DNA of 64,000 nt from Muriicola sp041358175. Its GTDB lineage: Bacteria > Bacteroidota > Bacteroidia > Flavobacteriales > Flavobacteriaceae. The translations under genes and the position numbers were made by a program. Location of the stretch: positions 1-64,000 of the forward strand of contig NZ_JBGKBE010000007.1 of the NCBI RefSeq assembly GCF_041358175.1, written 5' to 3'. Of the stretch, positions 17,499-26,840 are shown one piece after another; the stretch's first letter is position 1; each line of letters opens with the position of its first letter. The notes under the pieces are model-generated. The model was not told the origin of the DNA, made no database searches, and saw only the letters and a list, made by a program, of their open reading frames with translations.

Positions 17499-20400
17499 TT
17501 AGGGCTTTGTGTAATTCACCTGATACCGCCAATAACTCACTCCGCCCAGCACAAATACACCTATTACAGTATACCATATAAAAGCAGGGGTGATCACCTG
17601 GGCACCGCTTGCATAACTATGTAGCCCAACAAGGTAGAAATTCACACCGAAATAGGTCATCATAATACTGGCAAAAGCAATGATGCTCAGGAAGTTAAAA
17701 AGCCACCTGCCTCTTAGTCCCGGTACCAGCCTGGTGTGGATAACAAAGGCGTATACCAAAATGGAGATCAGGGCCCAGGTTTCCTTTGGGTCCCAGCCCC
17801 AGTAGCGACCCCAACTCTCATTGGCCCATTGCCCGCCAAGGAAATTCCCGATCGTGAGCATGATAACTCCCACGGTAAGGGTAAGTTCATTGATGATGGT
17901 GAGTTCCTTAAGGGTGTGCTCCATCTTTACCTTGTTCTTTTTATTGGTAAGGATGATAAGAAGAAGGGAGACTACACCAAGGATCATCCCAACGGTTAAG
18001 GGTCCATAACTCCCTACGATGACAGCTACGTGGATCATAAGCCAGTAACTATCGAGTACCGGTACCAGGTTGGCAATCGAAGGATCTACCCAGCTTTGAT
18101 GTGCGATCCATAGCAGCATGGAGGTCACAAAGGTAGCTGCCGCAATAGTCATATCGCTCTTTCTTCCCAGGGATAAGCCCATGGCCAGAGTAGCCCAGGA
18201 TACATATAAAATACTTTCATAGGCATCACTCCAGGGCGCATGTCCGGAGATATACCATCTCATTATGAGTCCGGCCGTATGCCAGATAAAAAACAATATG
18301 ATTACCCCTTTAAAAAAATAGGTTGCAATACGCCAGATTTCGCGGTCTTTAAAGATGCGCAATACAAGTACAAGAAACATCAGAATTCCCACCAGGGCGT
18401 AATATTTATAAAGCCTGTTAAAGATGTCCAGTTTATTATAGATGACCTCGGCTTCAATCCTGTTAGCTGAAGGGAGTATTTCTGAGCCGTGGTTCTTTTG
18501 ATTTTGCTCGAAAGCTTTGAGGATTTTGTCTGCTTCTGAATAATCTCCAGTTTGCTTTGCTTCTCTCAGGGAAATCAGGTAATAAGGAACTGCATTCTGT
18601 ATAAAATTCGCGTACAGTGAATCACTTACCTGATACTGTCCGCTGCGGTATTCCATGGCGGAGATCCATTTGTTATTTTCATCGTTCAGCAAGGGGAATA
18701 TTTTAAGGATCTCTCCGCTGAGGGCACGATCCAGTAAACTCAGTCGGAAATAGGCATCCTTAAAATCCTGCTGGAATTTGTTGGGGGTATTCGTGGCAAA
18801 TGCCTCCTGGAGGTAAGGTCCCAATTTATTCCTGCCCTGGGAATCGAAAAAATCGGTAGCTTTTATGTATTTCTGACCTTTAGGTACCCCTATGATTTTC
18901 CGAATACTATCGTTTTGGGCTTTTTTATCCAGGGCGATAAAATCCGTATTGTACCAGAGTGCCGGATTCAGCATCATGGATAAAAAGACCTGATCTGCAT
19001 TAAGATCCCTGTAGGAGTCCTTTAAACTGAGTTTACGCAGCAATTCAGAAGCAAAGGTGTTGATAGGTTTCATCCGGCCACCTTCATCCTGTATGATTAG
19101 CTTCCCGAATTTAGCTGCATGTTCTTGGGCAATTACCGTAGAAGTGAACAAGGAGTCGAGCTGAGCCTCTGTGGGCCCCGCGATGTGAGTGTGATCGGCG
19201 GCAGCCTGCTCTTCCTGCGCACCCAGGGGTATACTCAGAGCAAAGAACAAAATACCAGCGATGGCTGTCTTCTTCTTTCTGAGTTTTTCCAGGGAATTAG
19301 CCAAGTCTTTAAACCTCGTCTTTCCAAAAAACATAATCCCCATGAGACCCAGATAGAGCAGAAAATAACCGGTATAGGTGATCCAGGTACCCATACGGTC
19401 GTGATTTACCGAGAGTACGGTACCTTTCTCATCAGGATCAAAACTCGCCTGAAAAAAACGATATCCCTCATGGTCGAGCACATGGTTCATGTAGATGTCA
19501 TAGTCGAACGGACGATCATCTTCCACAGTGATCTTACTCATAAAAGAAGCATATGCTTTTTCCGTCCCGGGATATTTCTCCGCGATAAAATCGTTTAGGG
19601 TAATACTAAATGGCAGCTCGTAGACCTTTGAACCATAGCCCAGGGTAAAATCGAGGCCGCCAAGGGTAAATTTGTCCATATAGCTACTGCTGCCTTTCCC
19701 GCCCAGTACTTCTTTTCGTACGGTTTCCCCATTCGTGCTGATGTATAGAATCAGGGCGTCCTGGGAATTCGGCGTTTTTTCTTCTTCCGGAATGGGGACA
19801 ACCCCGTAGGACCCTTTAACCACGGGCTCGGGAATTACGAATTGCATCGCACCCACCGAATACAAGGACCTTAGTTGCAGGGTCTGCAGACTGTCTATTT
19901 CAAGGGTACCCTCTAACTGATCGGCCATGCGCATAAAGCTTCCTTCAAAAGAAGATCTTATACGGTACTCCTCCCCTTCGGTAAAAATATTAATCGCTCC
20001 TTCGGTCTCTTTATTAAGCGTAAACAGTACATTGTGGATATTGGCAATTTCTCCATCAGCCAGGTAATGTTCATGTCTGTTTCCGTCTCCTGCCTCAACA
20101 ATCTTTAGGAAATTCGAGCCATTTTCATCCGGGATCAGGCCCCTTTTGGCGCCCTGGATAAATCCTGCGTAGCTGATCTTGAATTCCTGCCCGTTAAAAT
20201 CTTCCTTCCATGGCAGTGTCGATTGTATTGCTTCCGGTGTTACGATCAGGTCGTCCTGAAGTGGTTTCCGCCTGAGTTCGCCTTCCATTTCACCATCGAC
20301 CAGGACGGTGAGATATGTTTTATCAGAATAAAATACATTTTCGGAATTTCCTTCACGGATAGGCATCATACCTTCATAGCCAATATATCGGGTGACACCT

Positions 20401-20678
20401 GCTCCGATAATAATCAGAATCCATGACAGGTGTAACATCAGAACGGGCCACTTCTTCCATTGAAGTAAGCGGTAGCGGAACATATTTCCAAGGAAATTGA
20501 TCACAAAAAATATCATGATCACCTCAAACCACTTGGCGTTATAGATCCAAATTTTTGCCGTTTCAGTGCTATACATACTCTCCACAAAGGTGCCAATGGC
20601 CATGGCAGCAGCAAAAACAATAAATAATACCGCCATCAGGCGGGTTGAAAACAGGATCTTTTTTAACGTCTCAATCAT
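17499..20678 (-). CDS. Cytochrome c synthase CcsB-CcsA fusion (system II)
   Basis: The 1059-residue protein joins ResB/CcsB to CcsA. The N-terminal third holds ResB-type helices (about residues 12-110 and near 420-445) around a periplasmic domain. A second hydrophobic stretch near 475 begins a periplasmic insert of about 250 residues. The C-terminal part (about 760-1055) has CcsA-type helices with the tryptophan-rich heme-handling WWD segment WGRYWGWDPKETWAL and flanking His residues. System II proteins carry heme across the membrane and attach it to CXXCH apocytochromes. The full-length fusion is the usual Bacteroidetes architecture. A -7 box lies upstream at 20709-20716, and it is divergent from the DUF2520 gene. 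Confidence 0.9.
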   Translation of the reverse strand: MIETLKKILFSTRLMAVLFIVFAAAMAIGTFVESMYSTETAKIWIYNAKWFEVIMIFFVINFLGNMFRYRLLQWKKWPVLMLHLSWILIIIGAGVTRYIGYEGMMPIREGNSENVFYSDKTYLTVLVDGEMEGELRRKPLQDDLIVTPEAIQSTLPWKEDFNGQEFKISYAGFIQGAKRGLIPDENGSNFLKIVEAGDGNRHEHYLADGEIANIHNVLFTLNKETEGAINIFTEGEEYRIRSSFEGSFMRMADQLEGTLEIDSLQTLQLRSLYSVGAMQFVIPEPVVKGSYGVVPIPEEEKTPNSQDALILYISTNGETVRKEVLGGKGSSSYMDKFTLGGLDFTLGYGSKVYELPFSITLNDFIAEKYPGTEKAYASFMSKITVEDDRPFDYDIYMNHVLDHEGYRFFQASFDPDEKGTVLSVNHDRMGTWITYTGYFLLYLGLMGIMFFGKTRFKDLANSLEKLRKKKTAIAGILFFALSIPLGAQEEQAAADHTHIAGPTEAQLDSLFTSTVIAQEHAAKFGKLIIQDEGGRMKPINTFASELLRKLSLKDSYRDLNADQVFLSMMLNPALWYNTDFIALDKKAQNDSIRKIIGVPKGQKYIKATDFFDSQGRNKLGPYLQEAFATNTPNKFQQDFKDAYFRLSLLDRALSGEILKIFPLLNDENNKWISAMEYRSGQYQVSDSLYANFIQNAVPYYLISLREAKQTGDYSEADKILKAFEQNQKNHGSEILPSANRIEAEVIYNKLDIFNRLYKYYALVGILMFLVLVLRIFKDREIWRIATYFFKGVIILFFIWHTAGLIMRWYISGHAPWSDAYESILYVSWATLAMGLSLGRKSDMTIAAATFVTSMLLWIAHQSWVDPSIANLVPVLDSYWLMIHVAVIVGSYGPLTVGMILGVVSLLLIILTNKKNKVKMEHTLKELTIINELTLTVGVIMLTIGNFLGGQWANESWGRYWGWDPKETWALISILVYAFVIHTRLVPGLRGRWLFNFLSIIAFASIMMTYFGVNFYLVGLHSYASGAQVITPAFIWYTVIGVFVLGGVSYWRYQVNYTKP

Positions 20679-20708
20679 CTATCGTATCCTTTTACCAGAT
20701 ATCAGCCG

Positions 20709-20716
20709 CAAAAATA
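20709..20716 (-). promoter_or_regulatory. Putative -7 box (TATTTTTG) of the ccsBA gene
   Basis: The minus strand carries TATTTTTG, an exact TAnnTTTG match, about 30 bases before the ccsBA start. A TTG at the ideal -33 spacing is not present. Confidence 0.55.
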
Positions 20717-20819
20717 CGGCCTTTTTGCCTTTTAAGCGGGCCGTAAAAGCTATAAAAAGTTAAACAATATTGTTAATTCTTTACAAAGTCAATCCTTCTC
20801 AAAAATTGTACTTTTGGAT

Positions 20820-21584
20820 ATGCTTAAAGTAATCTTAATCGGAACGGGCAATATAAGCAGATTCCTGTTTGATGTTCTCAACGTACACCCCTCTGTCGAT
20901 CTGGCACAGGTGGTGGGAAGAAATACGCAGGCCCTGGAATATTTTGGAAAATCTACCCCTGTTAGCAGAAAATTTGACAATCTGATGGAAGCTGATGTAT
21001 ATATTCTTGCCATTAGTGACGATGCGATTAGCGAAGTTGCACACCAATTAGACATCAAAAAGGGTATGCTGGTTCATACGGCAGGCAGTGTAAGCATGGA
21101 AGCCCTTCCTGCAGAGCTGCGCCGGGGTGTTCTTTATCCTTTACAGTCCCTGAGTGGAAGCATTCCTGAAAAAATGCAGGAAATCCCCCTCTGCGTTGAG
21201 GCTAGCATTGAGGAGGATTATTCGCTATTGGAAAAACTGGCCTATTGCATTTCAAATCGGGTAGAGCGCATCAATTCAGAAGAACGCAGACAATTGCACC
21301 TTGCTGCCGTTGTTGCGAATAATTTTAGTAATCATATGTTTTACCTGGCCTCTGAAATATGCGAAGATCAGGGGGTGCCTTTTGATCTGTTAAGGCCCCT
21401 AATAAGAGAAAGTTGTAATAAAATCATGAACCTGTCTCCCTATGAAGCCCAAACAGGACCGGCCAGGAGGGGAGATCAGGAAACAATAGATGAACATTTA
21501 GAAATGCTGAAAGAAAGCAGTCTTCAAAAAATTTATTCAACCCTAAGTGAATCAATTCAGACAACCTATGGAAAAGAGTTATAA
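20820..21584 (+). CDS. Rossmann-like / DUF2520 protein
   Basis: The protein is 254 residues from the ATG at 20820; an in-frame TTG lies two codons earlier. It opens with the Rossmann dinucleotide-binding loop VILIGTGNISRFLF, and the N-terminal half looks like an F420/NADP-dependent oxidoreductase fold. The C-terminal half is the helical DUF2520 domain (about 130-250, with LHLAAVVANNFSNHM). The family is fused or adjacent to pantothenate, KdsC or Maf genes in many bacteria, but its reaction is not established. It overlaps the next gene by 17 bases. An exact TACTTTTG lies at 20809-20816; if it were the promoter, the mRNA would be essentially leaderless. Confidence 0.85.
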   Translation: MLKVILIGTGNISRFLFDVLNVHPSVDLAQVVGRNTQALEYFGKSTPVSRKFDNLMEADVYILAISDDAISEVAHQLDIKKGMLVHTAGSVSMEALPAELRRGVLYPLQSLSGSIPEKMQEIPLCVEASIEEDYSLLEKLAYCISNRVERINSEERRQLHLAAVVANNFSNHMFYLASEICEDQGVPFDLLRPLIRESCNKIMNLSPYEAQTGPARRGDQETIDEHLEMLKESSLQKIYSTLSESIQTTYGKEL

Positions 21585-22095
21585 AACCTACCTGAGTCAG
21601 ATTACCACCTTTGTTTTCGATGTGGATGGAGTCCTAACAGATGGCAGGGTTCTGATCACCTCCGAAGGAGACCTGCTAAGGACGATGAACATACAGGATG
21701 GTTATGCCATTAAAACAGCCATTCAAAAAGAGTATAACATTTGTATCATAACAGGAGGAACAAATGAAGGGGTAAGACAGCGGCTTAAAGGCCTAGGGGT
21801 TAAAGATATAAATCTGGGAGCTCACAATAAAGTTGAAATTCTGGAAGAATACCTAGAAAACAATCACATCCTTCCCGAACATGTCTTGTACATGGGAGAT
21901 GATATACCAGACATTCCCGCGATGCAACAGGTAAAGCTTGCCTGCGCCCCACAAAATGCAACTCCTGAGGTTAAGGCCATCTGTAAATATATATCCCATA
22001 AAAATGGTGGGGAAGGCTGTGTTCGTGACGTGGTTGAGCAGGTGCTAAAAGCAAGGGGCGACTGGTTCCAAAATTTCAGTGCAGCAAATGATTAA
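21568..22095 (+). CDS. KdsC-like HAD-III phosphatase
   Basis: The protein is 175 residues from the ATG at 21568; an earlier in-frame start codon would lie deeper inside the upstream gene. HAD motif I is TFVFDVDGVLTDGR, motif II is CIITGG, and motif IV is LYMGDDIPDIPAM. The short capless form matches 3-deoxy-D-manno-octulosonate 8-phosphate phosphatase (KdsC), which releases Kdo for lipid A core synthesis. No KdsA, KdsB or KdsD gene is adjacent, so related nucleotide-sugar or Kdo-like acid phosphatases are also possible. It overlaps the DUF2520 gene and Maf at both ends, so tight translational coupling is likely. Confidence 0.85.
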   Translation: MEKSYKTYLSQITTFVFDVDGVLTDGRVLITSEGDLLRTMNIQDGYAIKTAIQKEYNICIITGGTNEGVRQRLKGLGVKDINLGAHNKVEILEEYLENNHILPEHVLYMGDDIPDIPAMQQVKLACAPQNATPEVKAICKYISHKNGGEGCVRDVVEQVLKARGDWFQNFSAAND

Positions 22096-22687
22096 TAATC
22101 CACTTAGCAAGAGGCTGGAATCCTTCAGGGTACTACTGGGTTCAGGATCTCCAAGAAGACAGGAACTACTCAGGGACATAGGGGTGTCCTTTGAACAGGT
22201 ACACAACAAGGTGGAAGAAACCTATCCTCAACATCTAAAGGCCGGGGATATTTCAGAGTACCTCGCACAATTAAAATCAAGCAACCTCAAACAGAATCTG
22301 AAAAAAAATGAAATCCTGATCACTGCCGATACCGTAGTCTGGCATAAAGGGGTGTCTCTGGCAAAACCCGCGGATGCAGCTGAAGCTACGGAAATGCTTC
22401 GCCAGCTTTCCTATGACTGGCATGAGGTAATCACCAGTGTATGCTTTACCACTCATGAAAGACAAAAAATTATTTCTTGCACCACAGAGGTTCTTTTCAG
22501 GAAATTAGATGAGGAAGAGATTCAGTATTATACAACAGCATTAAAACCTTTTGACAAGGCAGGAGCTTATGGTATACAGGAATGGCTGGGAAATATTGCT
22601 ATAGAGGAAATCAGAGGGTCTTACTCTAATGTGGTGGGACTACCAACTCATTTAGTTTACAAAACGTTAATGGATATGGCCTCCTGA
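22088..22687 (+). CDS. maf: Maf-like nucleotide pyrophosphatase
   Basis: The protein is 199 residues from the ATG at 22088, which overlaps the KdsC-like stop by 8 bases; a GTG at 22079 is an alternative start. The N-terminal signature LLGSGSPRRQELL is diagnostic of Maf/YhdE/YceF. The Asp of LITADTVVWH binds the metal, and DKAGAYGIQEW and YSNVVGLP complete the active site. Maf proteins hydrolyse dTTP, UTP or modified nucleotides as house-cleaning enzymes and are linked to septation in Bacillus. It is the third member of an overlapping three-gene run. Confidence 0.92.
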   Translation: MINNPLSKRLESFRVLLGSGSPRRQELLRDIGVSFEQVHNKVEETYPQHLKAGDISEYLAQLKSSNLKQNLKKNEILITADTVVWHKGVSLAKPADAAEATEMLRQLSYDWHEVITSVCFTTHERQKIISCTTEVLFRKLDEEEIQYYTTALKPFDKAGAYGIQEWLGNIAIEEIRGSYSNVVGLPTHLVYKTLMDMAS

Positions 22688-22698
22688 CCAGCTTTGGG

Positions 22699-22706
22699 TA
22701 CTTTTG
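22699..22706 (+). promoter_or_regulatory. Putative -7 box (TACTTTTG) before the lipoprotein gene
   Basis: TACTTTTG is an exact TAnnTTTG match in the 35-base gap between maf and the next gene. The predicted leader is only about 10 bases. No TTG at -33 spacing, so it may be a secondary internal promoter. Confidence 0.45.
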
Positions 22707-22722
22707 CAAAAAAATTGTAAGC

Positions 22723-23673
22723 ATGGTACTTCAAACTAAATTCTATAATATCATTTCAGGGCTTTTTTTTCTGGTCCTTCTCGGATCTTGTGCAGAAAAC
22801 CAGAAAAATATAGCTGTTCAAACTACGGGAGTAGCTGCAGGATCTGTTTCAGAAAACAATAAACCAAAACCTTTATCTAAAGAATTTAAGCAATTCTGGT
22901 ACTCCGGAGAAGCCGAGATTACCTCATATAACCTACAGCAGGCCCGATACGGTGAGATCAGAGATGGAGAAGCCGTCCTGATCTATGTGACTGAGCCTTT
23001 TGCCCCTGGAAAACAAGTGAAAGCCGATCAGAGTTCCCCTTCCAATATTCCGGTGCTCAAACTGAATTTCACGAAAAAGTTTCTTACAGGAATTTATCCG
23101 TATTCCATTATGAGCAGTACCTTTTATCCTGTGGCCGATAACCAGCATGCCATTAAAGTTACCTCCTCTATTCAGGAATGGTGCGGACAGGTATTTGCCC
23201 AGCTGAACAATCGTGAGAAATTTGAAGTTAAATCTTTCTCTTATTTTGAATCCGAAGGTGATCAAAGCCTGCAGTTCGCGAAAACCCATCTGGAAAATGA
23301 GTTGTGGACAAAGCTCCGTATTCAACCCAAAGACCTTCCCACAGGGGAGCTCAAAGTAATCCCTTCCCTGGAATACCTGCGGCTGGTACACCAACCTGTA
23401 AAAGCTTACAGTGCCGAGGCTAGCCTTGAGCAAAATGACGAAATCTCGGTCTTCACCCTCACCTACCCTGAATTAAAAAGAGAATTGAAAATATCCTTTA
23501 CAACCGCCTTTCCTTACAGTATTGAAAGCTGGACAGACACTTATCCCAGTGGTTTTGGTCCATCTGCTAAAATGCTTACAACCCAGGCCACAAAAATTAA
23601 GTCCTTAAAAACTCCGTATTGGCGAAGAAATGGAAATGAGGATGTATCTTTGCGCGATACATTGGGAATCTAA
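22723..23673 (+). CDS. Lipoprotein of unknown function in the maf cluster
   Basis: The protein is 316 residues. It has a lipoprotein signal with lipobox LLGSC at about residues 18-23, followed by a soluble domain without Cys-rich or known catalytic motifs. Conserved-looking segments are FWYSGEAEITSY, ARYGEIRDGEAVLIYVTE and SSIQEWCGQVFAQLNN. I recall closely similar proteins next to maf in many Flavobacteriaceae, sometimes mis-named after it, but I know of no assigned function. Exported and lipid-anchored, it probably acts in the periplasm or outer membrane. It is followed after 5 bases by the MscS gene, so the two are likely cotranscribed. Confidence 0.8.
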   Translation: MVLQTKFYNIISGLFFLVLLGSCAENQKNIAVQTTGVAAGSVSENNKPKPLSKEFKQFWYSGEAEITSYNLQQARYGEIRDGEAVLIYVTEPFAPGKQVKADQSSPSNIPVLKLNFTKKFLTGIYPYSIMSSTFYPVADNQHAIKVTSSIQEWCGQVFAQLNNREKFEVKSFSYFESEGDQSLQFAKTHLENELWTKLRIQPKDLPTGELKVIPSLEYLRLVHQPVKAYSAEASLEQNDEISVFTLTYPELKRELKISFTTAFPYSIESWTDTYPSGFGPSAKMLTTQATKIKSLKTPYWRRNGNEDVSLRDTLGI

Positions 23674-23678
23674 GTTTT

Positions 23679-24224
23679 ATGGAGGATGTAATTTTTAGTT
23701 ATAAAAATGAGCTGTTAGCTTCATTGATCACCCTGGTGGTGGTCCTTATTCTCAGGTTCATAACGTATAAGGCGGTGCGTAAAGTTGGTAGCATCAGTGA
23801 CCTTAACGAAGCCAGGATACGACTCGTAAGTAAGTATATTTCCTTTGGTTATTGGGTTCTTGCGGTTCTTGCCCTCATCCTTATATGGGGAGTGAATATC
23901 AAGGAACTCGGGTTGATCCTATCCTCAGTCTTTGCTGTTATTGGAGTGGCCTTATTTGCCCAGTGGTCTATCCTCAGCAATGTCACCGCAGGGATCATTC
24001 TGTTTTTCTCCTTTCCCTTTAAAATTGGGGATCGAATTCAGATCATGGATAAGGACCTCGAAACTTCTGGTACCTATCTTATCGAAGATATTAAAGCCTA
24101 CCACATTCATTTAAGGAGAGAAAACGGGGAATTACTCACCTATCCCAACAACCTGATGCTGCAGAAAGCAGTGTGTGTAATCGCCGATGAGGATATTGAT
24201 AATGATGGCAGCGATGCCATTTAA
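23679..24224 (+). CDS. Small MscS-type mechanosensitive channel
   Basis: The protein is 181 residues with three hydrophobic helices (about 12-30, 53-72, 78-112). The third has the Gly/Ala-rich pore pattern of MscS TM3 (AVIGVALFAQWSILSNVTAGI). A short beta domain follows (FPFKIGDRIQIMD to YPNNLMLQKAV). The C-terminal alpha/beta cage domain of E. coli MscS is missing; the protein ends in an acidic tail. Such short forms are common in Flavobacteria. The presumed role is release of solutes during osmotic downshock. It lies directly after the lipoprotein gene. Confidence 0.85.
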   Translation: MEDVIFSYKNELLASLITLVVVLILRFITYKAVRKVGSISDLNEARIRLVSKYISFGYWVLAVLALILIWGVNIKELGLILSSVFAVIGVALFAQWSILSNVTAGIILFFSFPFKIGDRIQIMDKDLETSGTYLIEDIKAYHIHLRRENGELLTYPNNLMLQKAVCVIADEDIDNDGSDAI

Positions 24225-24271
24225 GCTGTTAAAGAAGTTCTAAAAACCCTTTTACAGCCTGTATATCTTTC

Positions 24272-24279
24272 TATCTTTG
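24272..24279 (+). promoter_or_regulatory. -7 box (TATCTTTG) of the PIG-L operon
   Basis: TATCTTTG is an exact TAnnTTTG match 24 bases before the ATG at 24303. It sits in the 78-base gap that separates this operon from mscS. Confidence 0.6.
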
Positions 24280-24302
24280 AACAATAAGCAATTCGACCAA
24301 AC

Positions 24303-26840
24303 ATGCGATACCGACTGAGAATGCTTCTTTGTTTCCTGCTGGTTTCAGTATTAAATTACGGCCAGGCACCAGACAGACCTTCCTCAACAGACATATTCCA
24401 CAACCTGCAAAAACTCAACTTTCTTGGATCTGCCATGTATATTGCGGCGCATCCGGATGATGAGAATACCCGCCTTATTTCATATCTCTCCAATAAGGTA
24501 CATGCACGTACTGCCTATCTCTCAGTTACAAGAGGCGATGGTGGGCAAAATCTGATCGGGCCCGAATTGAGGGAACTGCTGGGCGTTTTGCGTACCCAGG
24601 AGCTTCTGGCCGCACGAAGAGTAGACGGTGGAAAACAATTCTTTACCCGGGCCAATGACTTTGGTTACTCAAAACATCCCGACGAAACCCTGAGATTATG
24701 GGATAAGGAAATCGTTTTGGGTGACGTGGTTCATCTGATTCGACAGTTTAAACCCGATGTGATCATCAATCGATTTGATCACCGTACGCCGGGATCAACT
24801 CACGGGCACCATACCTCTTCGGCTATTCTCAGTGTTGAAGCATTCGATCTTGCAGGCAACCCTAAAGCTTATGTCGATCAACTCGGTAAACTGGAACCCT
24901 GGAATCCAAAAAGGTTATTCTTTAATACTTCCTGGTGGTTTTACGGAAGTCAGGAAAATTTTGAAAAAGCTGATAAATCCAGATTGATTGAACTCAATAC
25001 CGGGGTTTATTACCCCGTTTTAGGGATGTCTAACAACGAAATTGCCTCCATTGCCAGTAGTCAGCACCTATGTCAGGGCTTTGGCCGGTTAACTTCAAGA
25101 GGAGAAGAACAGGAGTACATTGAATTGCTCAAAGGAGATATGCCTGCTAAGGACCCTACCAACCTCTTTGAAGGAATAGATACTTCCTGGTCTCGGGTCG
25201 ATGGAGGAGAAGCCATAGGCGAAATTCTTTACAGGGTAGAGGAGAATTTTAATTTTAAGGATCCTTCAACTCATTTAGCTGACCTGCTCACCGCCTATAA
25301 TCTGCTGATAAAGATAAAGGATGAGCACTGGAAAAAAATAAAAACAGAAGAATTAAAAGACCTAATCGTAAGTGTAGCCGGCCTCTACCTGGAAGCTTCT
25401 TCGGAATCAGCCTATTCAAATCCAGATAATACTGAAAACGTGAATGTTGAGGTGATCAATAGAAGTGATGCTTCAATTCTATTAAAATCGATTTCTCTCG
25501 GTAAAAATACAAGTTTAGCACCAGGAGAAGTGCTTAGAAATAACATCCGGAAAACTTATGACCTACGTCTTGTGATTCCCGAACAAATGAGCTACTCAGG
25601 TCCCTATTGGCTAAGGCAAAAAGGCAGCCTGGGGATGTACAAAATAGATGATTTCGCTTTAGTTGGCAAACCCAAAACACCCCCTGCTTTTACCACACTT
25701 TTTACACTGGAAATTGAAGGTGTAACCTTAAATATAGAAAGACCTTTAATCTATCGATATTCCAGACCAGATAAAGGGGAACTCTATAGCCCGTTTAACA
25801 TTCTTCCTGCGGCATCCGCCTCTATTCCGGATAAGGTATTAATCTTTGCTGATGCGGCCGCGAAAGAAATCTCGGTGGCAGTAAAGGCTTTAAAAGACAA
25901 TGTACAAGGGACCTTAAGTCTGAATATCCCCGATGGATGGATGGCAGACCGGCAGCAAATACCGGTTCAGCTAGACAAGGACGGAGAGGAAAAGATCTTC
26001 CGGTTTGTGATCACCCCTCCCGCTAATGAAAGTGAAGGAATCATTGCTCCTGTACTAACCATTAATAACGAGACGCTGAGCAAGGAATTGATAACTATCG
26101 CCTATGACCACATCCCTACCCAGACCGTGTTACTCCCTTCTGAAACTAAGGTAGTTCGTCTGGATATCAAAAAAACAGGCCAGAATATAGGATATATAAT
26201 GGGTGCTGGAGACGATATCCCGCAAAGTCTGGAGCAAATAGGATATACGGTCCATACAATTTCCCCTGAGGATATTCAAAAAGGTTCACTTTCTCCTTTT
26301 GATGCCGTTGTTGTGGGGATTAGGGCTTACAACGTAGTGGATGAGATGAAATTTAAACAGGATGCGTTGCTCGACTACGTAAAAGAAGGGGGCAACCTGA
26401 TCGTACAATACAATACTTCGGGGCGAAGCGGACTCAAGTTTGATAATCTGGCCCCCTACCCCATTCATGTTTCCAGGGACAGGGTCACAGATGAAGACGC
26501 CCCTGTAAAGATCCTCGAGCCTGAGCATCCACTGATGACCTTTCCAAATACCATCACAGAAAAGGATTTCAATGGCTGGATACAGGAGCGCGGGCTGTAT
26601 TTCCCGGATCAATGGGATAAGGCATTCACTCCTGTGCTCGCTATGGCAGATCAGGGCGAAACTGAAAAAGAAGGAAGTCTTTTGATTGCCTCCTATGGAA
26701 AAGGAACGTACATTTATACCGGCCTCAGCTTTTTTAGGGAGTTACCAGCAGGCGTCTCCGGAGCCTTTAAACTATTCGCCAATATGCTGTCCCAGAATAA
26801 GGCTAAGGTGCAAAATCAAACTCCCGTAAAAGGTAAGTAA
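24303..26840 (+). CDS. Secreted PIG-L family deacetylase with C-terminal GATase-like domain
   Basis: The protein is 845 residues with a signal peptide (about 1-22, LLCFLLVSVLNYGQ). The N-terminal zinc deacetylase domain (about 40-270) has the metal-binding AAHPDDENTR and the later HTPGSTHGHHTSS-like His cluster. A beta-rich middle follows (about 360-610). The C-terminal domain (about 620-830) resembles the class I amidotransferase/ThuA fold (GAGDDIPQSLEQIGY, FDAVVVGIRAYN, GNLIVQYNTSG). PIG-L enzymes remove acetyl groups from GlcNAc-like sugars, so the substrate here is probably an extracytoplasmic amino sugar or glycoconjugate. Its stop overlaps the start of a 33-codon gene that leads into a Na+ symporter, which suggests that a released product is imported. 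Confidence 0.88.
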   Translation: MRYRLRMLLCFLLVSVLNYGQAPDRPSSTDIFHNLQKLNFLGSAMYIAAHPDDENTRLISYLSNKVHARTAYLSVTRGDGGQNLIGPELRELLGVLRTQELLAARRVDGGKQFFTRANDFGYSKHPDETLRLWDKEIVLGDVVHLIRQFKPDVIINRFDHRTPGSTHGHHTSSAILSVEAFDLAGNPKAYVDQLGKLEPWNPKRLFFNTSWWFYGSQENFEKADKSRLIELNTGVYYPVLGMSNNEIASIASSQHLCQGFGRLTSRGEEQEYIELLKGDMPAKDPTNLFEGIDTSWSRVDGGEAIGEILYRVEENFNFKDPSTHLADLLTAYNLLIKIKDEHWKKIKTEELKDLIVSVAGLYLEASSESAYSNPDNTENVNVEVINRSDASILLKSISLGKNTSLAPGEVLRNNIRKTYDLRLVIPEQMSYSGPYWLRQKGSLGMYKIDDFALVGKPKTPPAFTTLFTLEIEGVTLNIERPLIYRYSRPDKGELYSPFNILPAASASIPDKVLIFADAAAKEISVAVKALKDNVQGTLSLNIPDGWMADRQQIPVQLDKDGEEKIFRFVITPPANESEGIIAPVLTINNETLSKELITIAYDHIPTQTVLLPSETKVVRLDIKKTGQNIGYIMGAGDDIPQSLEQIGYTVHTISPEDIQKGSLSPFDAVVVGIRAYNVVDEMKFKQDALLDYVKEGGNLIVQYNTSGRSGLKFDNLAPYPIHVSRDRVTDEDAPVKILEPEHPLMTFPNTITEKDFNGWIQERGLYFPDQWDKAFTPVLAMADQGETEKEGSLLIASYGKGTYIYTGLSFFRELPAGVSGAFKLFANMLSQNKAKVQNQTPVKGK

